Positions 42,066-51,413 of a stretch of DNA of 64,000 nucleotides are shown here, piece by piece; positions within the stretch are counted from its first letter, which is position 1, and the number at the start of each line of letters is the position of its first letter. Source of the stretch: Candidatus Poribacteria bacterium (GTDB lineage: Bacteria > Poribacteria > WGA-4E > PCPOR2b). The position numbers and the translations under genes are program-made. Below the pieces are notes generated by a model, which did no database searches, was not told the DNA's origin, and saw nothing but the letters and a program-made list of their open reading frames with translations. The stretch covers positions 1 to 64,000 of the forward strand of contig JAJECO010000042.1 of the NCBI GenBank assembly GCA_022822005.1, in the 5' to 3' direction.

Positions 42066-43055
42066 ATGCAAAAAAACCTGATTAAAACTTTCATTTATAG
42101 TGTTATGCTCATCTCTCTGTGCGTGACACCAAGTGCCGCCAAAACAAAAAAGATTGGATTAATTTACGACACGGGTGGTCGCGGAGATCTTTCGTTCTGT
42201 GATGCTTCCTACGCCGGTGCCAAGAAGGCGGTCGATCAGTGGAAACTTGACCTCAAAGAGATTACGCCTGGACAGAGTACCGACATCGAGTTTGCGTTGA
42301 GGCAGTTGGCTCGATTGAAATATGACCTTATCATTGGTGTCGGTTTTCTCTTTCAAGAGCCGATAGAGCGAGTGGCATCGGAATTTCCAAGCGTCAAGTT
42401 TGCAATCATTGATGCCGAAGCTAAACAAGAGAATGTTGCCTCGTTAATCTTCAAAGCACATGAAGGGACCTACCTTGTAGGGGCAATCGCCGCACTGAAA
42501 ACAGAGACAAATCGGATAGGCTTCATCGGTGGGATGAACGTCCCACTGTTGCACGCTTTTGAAGCAGGCTATTACGCCGGGGCAAAGGCTATCAATCCGG
42601 AGATCGAAGTCCTCATTGATTATGCGGGCGTCACACCGAAAGCCTTCAGCGATCCTGCCAAGGGGAAGGAACTTGCGTTGGCGCAATACAACAAAGGCGT
42701 TGACGTGATCCTCGCGGCGGCGGGCGCAACGAGCCTGGGTATACTCGAAGCCGCCAAGGAAAAACAGAAGCAGCTCATCTGGGTAGATGCGAACGGGAAC
42801 CATCTCGCACCGGGACTCGTCCTAACAAGCATGATCAAGGGAGTCGAACTCGCGGTCTACCAAACAATCCAAGCCGTCGTTGAGAGCAACTTCACCGGTG
42901 GAGTAAAATTATACGGTCTCAAAGAGGGCGGCATCGAATACATCGTCGATGCTAGCAATCAAGACCAACTATCAGCGGAAATGCTGAAACATGTTGAAGC
43001 GCTCAAAAATCAGATTATCGACGGAGAGATTGTTCCTCCGTCGGAGAGAGAATAG
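42066..43055 (+). CDS. BMP-family substrate-binding protein
   Basis: 329 residues. Residues 1-25 are a signal peptide ending in PSAA. The mature protein starts with KKIGLIYDTGGRGDLSFCDASYAGAKKA, split here as IGLIYDTGGRGD and the helix YAGAKKAV, and continues with DLIIGVGF and IGFIGGMNVPL, the pattern of the Med/PnrA basic-membrane-protein family that binds nucleosides. No proper lipobox is seen. Its ABC permease and ATPase genes are not adjacent, so it is an orphan here. GAGGAA lies ten bases before the ATG. Periplasmic; nucleoside uptake is the usual role but is not proven. Confidence 0.85.
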   Translation: MQKNLIKTFIYSVMLISLCVTPSAAKTKKIGLIYDTGGRGDLSFCDASYAGAKKAVDQWKLDLKEITPGQSTDIEFALRQLARLKYDLIIGVGFLFQEPIERVASEFPSVKFAIIDAEAKQENVASLIFKAHEGTYLVGAIAALKTETNRIGFIGGMNVPLLHAFEAGYYAGAKAINPEIEVLIDYAGVTPKAFSDPAKGKELALAQYNKGVDVILAAAGATSLGILEAAKEKQKQLIWVDANGNHLAPGLVLTSMIKGVELAVYQTIQAVVESNFTGGVKLYGLKEGGIEYIVDASNQDQLSAEMLKHVEALKNQIIDGEIVPPSERE

Positions 43056-43157
43056 GGCGAGTGTCCTGTTGAGATGTGACTTGTTCAAACGGTGATTGAT
43101 CAGTAATAGCGAAATGAGCGCACTTAAATCGGTATGGCGTAAAATGTGAGGTATAAT

Positions 43158-44036
43158 ATGAACGAACGTGAAAAATTCCTCTTCGATCTGCGGGGCTACC
43201 TTCGAGTCGAAAACTTCCTGACTTCCGAAGAAGTCCAAGTGCTCAACAAAGCGGTTGATGCTAACCGTGACAAATACACAGAGGACAGCAAAATGTACGG
43301 GCTTGGTATGGACGGTGAGTACCATCGCCGATCTATGATGGGGATGCTGACATGGGAACAACCTTGGTGCCAACCATTCCGAGATCTCATAGCCCACCAA
43401 AAACTCATTCCTTATCTCAATACCCTTTTTGGTCGTGGCTGGAGAATGGACCATGACCCTTTTTTACTGATCTCTCGGAAGGGCACCGGTGGACACGGCT
43501 TACACGGTGCGACCAGCAGACATTTCGACGGCACACAGTATTATACCTATGCAAATGGCGAGATGCGCGCGGGACTAATTGTCTGTCAATTCCAATTGGC
43601 GGACATCAATCCCGGGGATGGCGGCATAGCTGTTATTCCGGGAAGCCACAAAGCGAACTTTCTTTGTCCTGAGGATATCATGCTTTACGATGCCAACCAA
43701 GAAGTTGTGTATAACGTGGCAAGCAAAGCAGGAGATCTCGTCATCTTCATGGAAGCTACCATTCACGGTGCGTTGCCTTGGAATGCTGATCATGAAAGGC
43801 GTTCTCTGCTCTACCGCTATTGTCCAAAGTCTATGCACACCAGCGGCGGTATTTACCAAACCAGCATGCCTACATGGGTTAGCGAGTTGACAGAAACGCA
43901 GCAGGCAGCGCTTGAACCACCTTATATCTATAACCGGCCTCTTATTGAGGACGACGGAGCCAGCTTGGTACAGCCCGGTCAAGAGCCGGAGCCCCACAGA
44001 CCGCGCGGCAAAGCCGAAATGAATTCTGATAAGTAA
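43158..44036 (+). CDS. Phytanoyl-CoA dioxygenase family protein (PhyH), cassette A
   Basis: 292 residues. The metal site is SRHFDGTQYY (HxD, residues about 122-131), the distal His is in ATIHGALPW, and the Arg pair in ERRSLLYRY is in the 2-oxoglutarate position. GGIAVIPGSHKANF is the usual PhyH strand before the distal half. No signal peptide. The start is the ATG at 43158, with GTGAGG eight bases upstream; an in-frame GTG at 43146 is the alternative. It is 153 bp before a DUF6785-like membrane protein gene, and the same pair recurs at 46470/47457. Substrate unknown. Confidence 0.87.
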   Translation: MNEREKFLFDLRGYLRVENFLTSEEVQVLNKAVDANRDKYTEDSKMYGLGMDGEYHRRSMMGMLTWEQPWCQPFRDLIAHQKLIPYLNTLFGRGWRMDHDPFLLISRKGTGGHGLHGATSRHFDGTQYYTYANGEMRAGLIVCQFQLADINPGDGGIAVIPGSHKANFLCPEDIMLYDANQEVVYNVASKAGDLVIFMEATIHGALPWNADHERRSLLYRYCPKSMHTSGGIYQTSMPTWVSELTETQQAALEPPYIYNRPLIEDDGASLVQPGQEPEPHRPRGKAEMNSDK

Positions 44037-44189
44037 GCACCTAGCGAAAACTTTTACATATCCTGTCTTACCTATCTCTAACTCCTCAGCTTTGAGCGGC
44101 GATGGGGATGTCCAGACCAAAAGGGGCCAAAACGGAATCGAAGAAAAGTGACCATAGCAAAGTCTTGAACGGATCGGAGGAATGACTCT

Positions 44190-46154
44190 ATGAAAGATAC
44201 GATGCCAGCCTCTCCCTCTACGCTTCAACCTTCTCAGTCGCGTATTACCCTGCGCGCCGTGATATTGGGTTGCATCCTTATGCCGATTAATGCCTACTGG
44301 ATCGGAATGGAGGAGATGCTCTGGCACGGATTTCATTTTTCTGCAACCTCTATCCCGATGAATGTCATTTTCATCATTTTCGTGCTGGCACTGTTAAACT
44401 ACATTGCCCAACGTTTCTGGCCGACGTATGCGTTGAGCCAAGCTGAGCTCCTCGTCATCTATGTCATGTTGGCATGTGTTACAGCGGTGGTTGCCCACGA
44501 TAACATGGTTGGTCTCATGGGACCCCTCTGCCACGCTTTCTGGTTTGCCACTCCCGAAAACGAATGGAAACAGATTCTCCAGCCCTACCTCCCTAACTGG
44601 CTTGTCATGGGTAATACAACCGTTGCCCGTCCTTTTTATGAGGGGGGAGCTAATTTCTTCACCGAAGGCTATCTGCGCTACTGGATCGTTCCTATCGTGA
44701 GTTGGACGGTCATCTCCTCCCTGATCTTCGCTCTCGTTGCTTTCGTAAATGTCCTGCTCCGCCGCCAATGGATTGAGCATGAAAAGCTGCCGTATCCAAT
44801 TACCCAACTGCCGCTGGACATGACTGCACCCGGAATGGAGCTTTTCCGGAACCGCGGTATGTGGTTGGGATTCTCGATTGCAGCGGGCATCGAGATTATC
44901 AACGGAATCAACTTCCTTTATCCATCCTTCCCAATGATACCAATTCGCGAGGAGAGCGCGGACATCTCGCGGTGGCTTAACGAGGAACCGTGGGATGCGA
45001 TTGGCCCAACCTTCTTTCACCTGCGCCTATTTTTTATCGGTCTATGTTTTCTTTTGCCGCTGGATGTGAGTTTTTCAACAGCGTTTTTCTACTGGGCCCG
45101 CAAAGCGCAATACATTGGAGGAAAGGCGGCTGGATGGTATACAATTCCTTACTATCCTTTTCAACCGAACCAAGCAATGGGCGCGGCACTAGCGATTGTT
45201 GTGATAGCAGTGTGGGCTGGCAGGCAACATTTTCGCGAGATTGGCAAACGGATCATCGGCATGAACACATCTATCGACGATTCGACGGAACCGATGCGCT
45301 ATCGATCAGCAGCCTTAGGGATTATAATCTGTCTCGTTCTCCTCTATCTAATCTGTAATCAAGCAGGGATGTCTCTGTGGGTATTCGTGCTATTTTTTGG
45401 ATTGTACATGATGATCACAACGTCTGTGACTCGTGTCCGTGCTGAACTTGGACCACCAGCCCACGACATGGCTGGTGTCAATCCACAAACCGCCTTAACT
45501 ACAGTGGTCGGGATACGCCCGTTTGGGCGTGGTAACCTTGTGATGTTCTCGCTTTTCTCGTGGTTTAACAGCCAGAATCGCAGCCAACCTATGCCGCATC
45601 AGCTTGAAGGCTTTAAACTGGCGCAACGCACCGGTATGGATCATCGCAAACTATTGTGGGTGATGATCTTTTCGATTGTGATAGGTGTTTTCTCAGCGTT
45701 TCTGATGTACCTTTATGTCCTGTATACGCATGGGGGTAGCAAGGCAGGGATGATCTTGGGCCCCGGCTGGGGGACTTACAACCGATTGGCCGGCTGGCTA
45801 CAGTTTCCACGACCGACGGATATCTACGGATCAGCAGTCATCGGTCTGTCATTTATATTTACGATCTTTCTTGGAGCCATGCGGCTCAAATTTATCTGGT
45901 GGCCCTTCCACCCGGTCGGCTATGTAATAGGCATCAACGGTGGAACGCTGGATCAATTCTGGCTTGTATTAATCCTCTCCTCAATCGCCAAGTTCGTGAT
46001 ACTCAAATATGGTGGGGCGCGTCTGTATCGACGTGTGTTACCTTTCTTCTTAGGGTTGGTCTTGGGCGATGTGGTGAGTGGCAGCTATTGGGCTATCCTA
46101 GGCGTCATTTTAGAGACACCGATGTATGTTGTGTGGTTCTGGACAGTACAGTGA
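44190..46154 (+). CDS. DUF6784/DUF6785-like polytopic membrane protein, cassette A
   Basis: 654 residues with about 12-14 hydrophobic helices. Motifs shared with the second copy at 47457 include LPYPITQLPLD, LPLDVSFST, PHQLEGFKLA, FIWWPFHPVGYVIG and FFLGLVLGD. The family occurs with carbohydrate- and PhyH-rich loci in Poribacteria and Planctomycetes and may be a transporter, but no substrate is established. GGAGG lies nine bases upstream of the start. It directly follows a PhyH gene. The last 100 residues, facing a conserved FIWWPFHP segment, are the best conserved between the copies. Confidence 0.8.
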   Translation: MKDTMPASPSTLQPSQSRITLRAVILGCILMPINAYWIGMEEMLWHGFHFSATSIPMNVIFIIFVLALLNYIAQRFWPTYALSQAELLVIYVMLACVTAVVAHDNMVGLMGPLCHAFWFATPENEWKQILQPYLPNWLVMGNTTVARPFYEGGANFFTEGYLRYWIVPIVSWTVISSLIFALVAFVNVLLRRQWIEHEKLPYPITQLPLDMTAPGMELFRNRGMWLGFSIAAGIEIINGINFLYPSFPMIPIREESADISRWLNEEPWDAIGPTFFHLRLFFIGLCFLLPLDVSFSTAFFYWARKAQYIGGKAAGWYTIPYYPFQPNQAMGAALAIVVIAVWAGRQHFREIGKRIIGMNTSIDDSTEPMRYRSAALGIIICLVLLYLICNQAGMSLWVFVLFFGLYMMITTSVTRVRAELGPPAHDMAGVNPQTALTTVVGIRPFGRGNLVMFSLFSWFNSQNRSQPMPHQLEGFKLAQRTGMDHRKLLWVMIFSIVIGVFSAFLMYLYVLYTHGGSKAGMILGPGWGTYNRLAGWLQFPRPTDIYGSAVIGLSFIFTIFLGAMRLKFIWWPFHPVGYVIGINGGTLDQFWLVLILSSIAKFVILKYGGARLYRRVLPFFLGLVLGDVVSGSYWAILGVILETPMYVVWFWTVQ

Positions 46155-46469
46155 TGCCAGAGCGTTTGTCTAATCAATAATCCTGCGTTTCCGCACCTTG
46201 TTTACCGTCAAATGGCACGTCACGCAAGCCTCACTGGCTAGTATCGAAACGTATCCAATCAGAAAAAACTTGAACTTACAATCCAATTGGATGTACAATA
46301 TTAAGTTGGAAGCGGATTGGAGTTGTCCTAGAACGACTCAGGCTATTAGATTCTACCCCCTAAGCGTGTATATTTTCGGTCACCTGATTGAGCGTTGATT
46401 GGATAGATTCTTAGCTTGCGAATAGATTCGCAGGTTTTTCTAAGCGCTTTATGCGAAAGGAGTTACACT
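46155..46469. other. Intergenic region between the two PhyH-membrane protein cassettes (315 bp)
   Basis: It holds the promoter-like site at 46270-46299 for the second PhyH gene and otherwise no recognisable gene, RNA or repeat. Confidence 0.45.
46270..46299 (+). promoter_or_regulatory. Possible sigma70 promoter for cassette B
   Basis: TTGAAC (46270-46275), an 18-base spacer and TACAAT (46294-46299), giving a leader of about 165 nt before the PhyH start at 46470. Confidence 0.4.
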
Positions 46470-47330
46470 ATGCTAACTCAGCAACAAATCGACTTCTACC
46501 ATGAAAATGGCTACATCGGTGTTGAAAGTGTGCTTTCAGAGCAAGATATCATCGACCTTCGTCGTGTGACAGATGAATTTGTCGAAAAATCCCGCGAAGT
46601 CACCGAACATACTGACGTTTTTGATCTTGAACCCGGTCATTCAGCAGAAACTCCCCGTGTACGTCGGATCAAGAACCCAGCAGCTCAACACATTGTCTAT
46701 GATCAGGTGCGAACTTACGCATCCATTATCGACATCGTTGAGCAGTTAGTTGGACCCGGCGTTCGCTCTATGGGCAGCAAACTGAATATGAAATATCCCG
46801 ACTTCGGTAGCCCTGTTGAATGGCATCAGGATTGGGCGTTCTACCCCCATACGAACGATGACGTGTTGGCAGTTGGTGTTGCCATTGACGATATGTCGAT
46901 CGAAAATGGTGCGCTAATGGTCATTCCCGGCTCCCATAAGGGACCAATCTATGATCATCACCAGGATGGTCGTTTCGCCGGTGCAATCACTGACCCTAAT
47001 TTTACACCGGATGGTGCTGTTCCCATTGAAGTTAAAGCTGGCGGCATCTCGATTCATCATGTCCGCACCCTCCACGGGTCTACGCCCAACAACTCTAGCA
47101 CGCCGCGCCGTTTACTGCTCGCCGCTTACACCGCTGTCGATGCCTGGCCCTTGGGCGGCGGCGACTGGGATGCTTTAAGTGCGGGGGTCCTACGCGGCGA
47201 ACTCACGAATCAGGTGCGTATGATTGATGCTCCGGTTCGCATGGCACTCCCCCGTGCGGAGCGTGGTGGTTCGATTTACGAAACTCAGACTATTCTGAAA
47301 AAACCAATCTACGGTCAGAAAACCGAGTAA
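46470..47330 (+). CDS. Phytanoyl-CoA dioxygenase family protein (PhyH), cassette B
   Basis: 286 residues. HxD is in EWHQDWAFYP (residues about 112-121), the distal His is in VRTLHGSTP and the Arg is in PRRLLLAAY. MVIPGSHKGP is the conserved PhyH turn. The N-terminal QQQIDFYHENGYIGVE is the common opening of the family. Compared with cassette A, the N-terminus and C-terminus differ strongly, so the two PhyH proteins are distant paralogues. The start at 46470 has AAAGGAG eight bases upstream; the frame is also open from 46416. It is 126 bp before a DUF6785-like gene. Confidence 0.88.
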   Translation: MLTQQQIDFYHENGYIGVESVLSEQDIIDLRRVTDEFVEKSREVTEHTDVFDLEPGHSAETPRVRRIKNPAAQHIVYDQVRTYASIIDIVEQLVGPGVRSMGSKLNMKYPDFGSPVEWHQDWAFYPHTNDDVLAVGVAIDDMSIENGALMVIPGSHKGPIYDHHQDGRFAGAITDPNFTPDGAVPIEVKAGGISIHHVRTLHGSTPNNSSTPRRLLLAAYTAVDAWPLGGGDWDALSAGVLRGELTNQVRMIDAPVRMALPRAERGGSIYETQTILKKPIYGQKTE

Positions 47331-47456
47331 CTCTCCAGTTTGTGTGAAAGAGTGATGGGTGACAAATGAGTCACTCGTCACTCCTCATCTCTCACAGGGC
47401 ACGTTTGATGTAGCTGCTGTCACAGTATACCCCAAATATCTAGTGATAGCACAACC

Positions 47457-49448
47457 ATGATAGGAGGCACCCCATCATCCGTGCACCACACACCACACCA
47501 GCCAGCCAAACCGAATCTCACCGCACAAATCTTTAAGCTGCTTTTCATAGGTTTCATAGTTCTGCCGCTCAACAGTTTATGGGTCGTTGACACCGGCATC
47601 ACAGGACATGGCGTGAACTTCACGCGGGTGTCGCTGTTTATGAATGCGATCTTCGTCATCTTCGTCTTGAGTCTCATCAACCCGTGGCTCAAGCGTTATG
47701 TTCCAAGATTCGCACTGGATTCGAGCGACATGGTATTAATCTATGTGATGCTATGTGTGTCCTCTGCTATCGCGGGACACGACATGATCCAGCGACTGTT
47801 CCCGCTCATTGGACACGCATTCTATTTCGCTGCACCGGAGAATGAGTGGCAGGAACTCTTTCATCGCTATGTACCGCGTTGGCTCGTTGTCACAGACAAA
47901 TCGGTGTTGGCTGGTTACTACAAAGACCGCGGCACATTTTATGATAATACCTTTTACATTGCCGAGTACTTCAATGCGTGGCTAGTACCGTGTCTTGCGT
48001 GGTGTACCGTTATTATCGCGCTGTTGGTTTGTATGCTGGGTATCAACCTCCTAGTGCGCAAACACTGGACAACGCATGAGCGCCTTACCTATCCCCTCGC
48101 CCAAATACCATTAGATATTATCAATAACGGTCCTCGCCTATTCAAAACACGCCTAATATGGACTGGGTTTGCCCTATCTGTGGCATTTAATCTTATCAAC
48201 GGCATTCACACCTTATTCCCTGTTGCACCAAGTATCTTTTATGGACGTTACCTGCTGAGTCAGTATTTTACAGCAAAGCCGTGGAACGCGCTCGGTTGGA
48301 TTCCGATCGAGTTTCACCCATTTGCAATTGGCTTGGCGTTCTTTATGCCGCTGGATCTCTCGTTCTCCTGTTGGTTTTTCTACTGGCTTTGGCGGTTGGA
48401 GAGGGTGGTAGGAACCGTCTTCTCCGGTGGCAGCATGTTATCCGGATTCCCCTTTACATGGGAGCAGTCCATCGGCACTTGTGCAGCAATCTTATTTATG
48501 ACGCTGTGGGGGTTGCGGTCTGCCGGACAGGAAATTCTACGAAGCTTTTTTAGAATGTCAATCACAGCGCAAAGCACTGGAGATCAACTACGCAAGCCGC
48601 CGGGGGACAGAGCGGAAATGCGACGCTATCGGTGGGCGGTTTTTAGCATTTTTGCGAGTATGAGTTATCTCATTGGGTTCTGCTACGTTGCTGGGATGTC
48701 TGTGTGGGTTTCGGCTGTCTTTTTCTTAATCTTCTTTGGACTTTCAACGGTTGTAACGCGCATCCGCGTCGAAGCAGGCTACCCGATGCACGATTTTGCG
48801 TTCCGCCCCGAAGACATTGTCGTGACAGGATTCGGCACGCAAGCGGTTGGACCAACGAGTCTCACACTATTCTCCTATCTCCACTTTTTCACGTACGCTC
48901 ATCGTAGCAATCCGCAGCCGCATCAACTGGAAGCATTTCGGCTTGCGGATCGGATGAATCTCTCTATCAATGGGATGCTGATCGCAGGTATCTTGATTGC
49001 CACAGTAGTTGGATCGATCGCTGCTTGCTGGGCTTACTTGCACACCGCCTATCAGTACCAAGGGAGTACGTGGCCCGGTTGGCCCATCTTTAACCGTCTA
49101 CAGAACTGGTTAAGCTACCCACGCGGGACGGATGTTAAATCGTTAATATTCATGGGCGGAGGATTTGGTATCGGACTGGGGTTTCTGATTATGCGGCGGC
49201 TCTTTATTTGGTGGCCCTTTCATCCGGCAGGATACGTGATTGGCGGGACATGGTCGCTTAATCTCTTATGGTTTTCGATCTTCATTAGCTGGTTAGCTAA
49301 GTTAATCGTCCTTCGATTCGGTGGCCTCAAATTGTATCGACAGACGAGCGCGTTTTTTATTGGTCTCGTTTTGGGAGAGTTTGTGACCGCAAGTTTCTGG
49401 GGTGTGATTGGGACAATTCTGGGACAGGCGACCTATCGATTTATCTGA
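47457..49448 (+). CDS. DUF6784/DUF6785-like polytopic membrane protein, cassette B
   Basis: 663 residues, about 12-14 hydrophobic helices; paralogue of the protein at 44190. Shared blocks include LTYPLAQIPLD, MPLDLSFSCWFFYW, PHQLEAFRLADR, FIWWPFHPAGYVIG and FFIGLVLGE, in the same order. The start is uncertain: ATG at 47457 lacks a ribosome-binding site, whereas an in-frame GTG at 47481 has AGGAGG 13 bases upstream. It follows the second PhyH gene by 126 bp. A transport role with the neighbouring oxygenase is inferred from context only. Confidence 0.8.
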   Translation: MIGGTPSSVHHTPHQPAKPNLTAQIFKLLFIGFIVLPLNSLWVVDTGITGHGVNFTRVSLFMNAIFVIFVLSLINPWLKRYVPRFALDSSDMVLIYVMLCVSSAIAGHDMIQRLFPLIGHAFYFAAPENEWQELFHRYVPRWLVVTDKSVLAGYYKDRGTFYDNTFYIAEYFNAWLVPCLAWCTVIIALLVCMLGINLLVRKHWTTHERLTYPLAQIPLDIINNGPRLFKTRLIWTGFALSVAFNLINGIHTLFPVAPSIFYGRYLLSQYFTAKPWNALGWIPIEFHPFAIGLAFFMPLDLSFSCWFFYWLWRLERVVGTVFSGGSMLSGFPFTWEQSIGTCAAILFMTLWGLRSAGQEILRSFFRMSITAQSTGDQLRKPPGDRAEMRRYRWAVFSIFASMSYLIGFCYVAGMSVWVSAVFFLIFFGLSTVVTRIRVEAGYPMHDFAFRPEDIVVTGFGTQAVGPTSLTLFSYLHFFTYAHRSNPQPHQLEAFRLADRMNLSINGMLIAGILIATVVGSIAACWAYLHTAYQYQGSTWPGWPIFNRLQNWLSYPRGTDVKSLIFMGGGFGIGLGFLIMRRLFIWWPFHPAGYVIGGTWSLNLLWFSIFISWLAKLIVLRFGGLKLYRQTSAFFIGLVLGEFVTASFWGVIGTILGQATYRFI

Positions 49449-49481
49449 ACCCTGATTTTTTGCGGCTTGATTTATCGCTAA

Positions 49482-49946
49482 TCACCTGTCAGTAATAATC
49501 CACCCACCATCTATAAGTTCACTAGTGGCGCAGCTCGGGCCACCATCATCGCCGGTTCCCATATATCTCGCCATAAGCACCTTATTCGGATTTTTCGACA
49601 CCTTTTTTATTATCTGCCAAGTTACTTCTTCTTGGTTGAGAGATTTTGGATAGCCCGTTGAAATCCAGATCTTTGCCCTTCGACACCATTCACAATCTGG
49701 TTGACCCGCCAATTCCCCGATGTTGACATAAAAGAACCGTTTCGAGGGAGTTCCTCGCGCAAATGGCCCTGTAAAGTTGGGGGCGCCCGTGTTGCGTTGT
49801 GGTTTTACAACTGCGTGGAAATCAAACATAATATCTTCCCCAGTAGATTGGGTAACCGAAACCAACTCTCCGTTATTTTCCAAAGAGAAATTGACTCCAA
49901 CCGGAGGACTCACAACAACGATGCGCATTGGGATTTTATATTCCAT
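49482..49946 (-). CDS. DUF5990-family protein
   Basis: 154 residues resembling DUF5990: MRIVVVSPPVGVNFSLE at the N-terminus, then TGAPNFTGPFARGTPSKRFFYVN with the conserved NFxGPFAxGxPxxRFxYVN pattern, then CEWCRRAKI and a DGGPSCATSELIDGGW end. Function of the family is unknown. The reading frame is complete and ends at a stop codon at 49482. A MITE-like element begins 36 bp upstream of its start codon, so the element may separate the gene from, or provide, its promoter. Confidence 0.72.
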   Translation of the reverse strand: MEYKIPMRIVVVSPPVGVNFSLENNGELVSVTQSTGEDIMFDFHAVVKPQRNTGAPNFTGPFARGTPSKRFFYVNIGELAGQPDCEWCRRAKIWISTGYPKSLNQEEVTWQIIKKVSKNPNKVLMARYMGTGDDGGPSCATSELIDGGWIITDR

Positions 49947-49982
49947 AATTTTATCCTTGCATTCCCTTTTGACTTTTCAATT

Positions 49983-50134
49983 TATGGTGAACGATATAAA
50001 TATGTAGACGTTCACCAATAGTGCCACTTATCGAAGCCTCATCAAGTCTCCCTGACAAGGGGGGCGAGGGGGGGTGGGGATTTAGGGGTTGGTTGTGTAT
50101 CGAGAGTGTATAAGTAATTATAGAATTCACCATA
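49983..50134. mobile_element. MITE-like element, copy 2
   Basis: A 152-bp second copy of the element at 17424-17592, sharing TATGGTGAACGATATAAATATGTAG-type left and AGAATTCACCATA right ends with inner repeats TGGTGAA/TTCACCA and flanking TA. It lacks the internal 15-bp duplication of copy 1 and carries four G-runs at 50059-50088. It lies just upstream of the DUF5990 gene and 12 bp beyond the 3' end of the MFS gene. Confidence 0.75.
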
Positions 50135-50146
50135 GTTGACGTTGTA

Positions 50147-51361
50147 TCAGCGAACTGTCGCGTTCGTTGTCCTAAGTGGGTATACAGGTTTATCTGCAAT
50201 GGGAAGGTGAACGATACAAGCCAGTACGCCTAGGATAATTGCGATCACCCATACAGGTGTGTACCCCCCCGTTGCGTCGTGGATTCTACCCCCGAGCCAA
50301 ACCCCAAGAAAACTTCCCACTTGGTGGCTGAAAAATACAATTCCGTATAGCGTAGATAGGTAACGGGGACCGAAAATTTGTGCCACCGTGCCACTCGTCA
50401 ACGGGACGGTAGCCAGCCATAAAAAACCGATCGCAGCACCGAAAACCAGTGCTGTCGTTTCGGTTACTGGAAAGAATAGAAACAAACTAATGATGACCGA
50501 TCGACCAAGGTAGAGACCGCTTAGGAGATATTTCTTCCGATAGTGATCACCAAGGTAGCCAAACAGTGTAGAGCCAAATAGATTAAACAGGCCGACCAAC
50601 GAGAGTGCAGTTGCGCCGGCTGCACCTGATAATCCTTTATCAGTAAGATAGGCGGGCAAGTGGGAGGCGACAAATGCAACGTGAAAACCGCAGACAAAAA
50701 AGCCGATAGTCAGCAGCCAATACCCCGAATGATGGCTTGCCTTGGCTAACACCTCTGTCAGCGAATCGGAAAGGACTTCTGTGGGTTCACTTCCCGCAAC
50801 CTGTTGTTTCCGAGTTGGATATCCCACTGCCAGTAGGGCAATTAACCCCACAAACCCCGCACAAATTGCAAAAGTGGTTCGCCAACCAAACGCATTCAGG
50901 ATGCGTTGTGCGATTGGCACGACAATAAACATTCCAATCGAACCGGCGGCTGTGATAAAGCCAAATGTCCTGCTGCGTCGTTCAGGTGGAACTACCTGTG
51001 CCACCGCACCCAATACAACGACATACGACACGCAACTCAGAGACACCCCAGATAACAAACCGAAACCCAGCATCAAACTGGTCCAGTGCGTCGTAACAGA
51101 CATCAGATACATCGATACAGCGAATAGCAACCCACCACCTATCGCCACCCAGCGCGAGCCGTAGCGATCTGCTAGTATACCCGCAAGCGGCACCCCACCA
51201 ATGATACTTTGAATAGCTATCGCCAAGCTAAACAGTTCACGCCCAATGCCAAGTTCTCCGGTAACCGGTTGCAGATAAATGCCAAATGTCTGCCGTGTTC
51301 CCATGCTAATAAGAATAATAAGGATACTATATCCTACGATGTAGTTGTCACGTCGGGCCAC
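50147..51361 (-). CDS. Major facilitator superfamily transporter
   Basis: 404 residues with 12 predicted helices. The first loop motif is GILADRYGSRWVAIGGG (residues about 59-75), the MFS motif A. The second half has a DHYRKKYLLSG loop. A tail of about 25 residues is cytoplasmic. The sequence resembles the oxalate/formate-monocarboxylate (OFA) group, but this is a weak assignment. It moves a small solute across the inner membrane. Start ATG at 51361 is well placed for the first helix. The last 12 bp before the MITE copy hold its stop, so transcription could run into the element. Confidence 0.88.
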   Translation of the reverse strand: MARRDNYIVGYSILIILISMGTRQTFGIYLQPVTGELGIGRELFSLAIAIQSIIGGVPLAGILADRYGSRWVAIGGGLLFAVSMYLMSVTTHWTSLMLGFGLLSGVSLSCVSYVVVLGAVAQVVPPERRSRTFGFITAAGSIGMFIVVPIAQRILNAFGWRTTFAICAGFVGLIALLAVGYPTRKQQVAGSEPTEVLSDSLTEVLAKASHHSGYWLLTIGFFVCGFHVAFVASHLPAYLTDKGLSGAAGATALSLVGLFNLFGSTLFGYLGDHYRKKYLLSGLYLGRSVIISLFLFFPVTETTALVFGAAIGFLWLATVPLTSGTVAQIFGPRYLSTLYGIVFFSHQVGSFLGVWLGGRIHDATGGYTPVWVIAIILGVLACIVHLPIADKPVYPLRTTNATVR

Positions 51362-51413
51362 TAATCATCTCCTATCCGCTTTCCTTGATAGTCTACTTTA
51401 CAGGTCTCATCGT

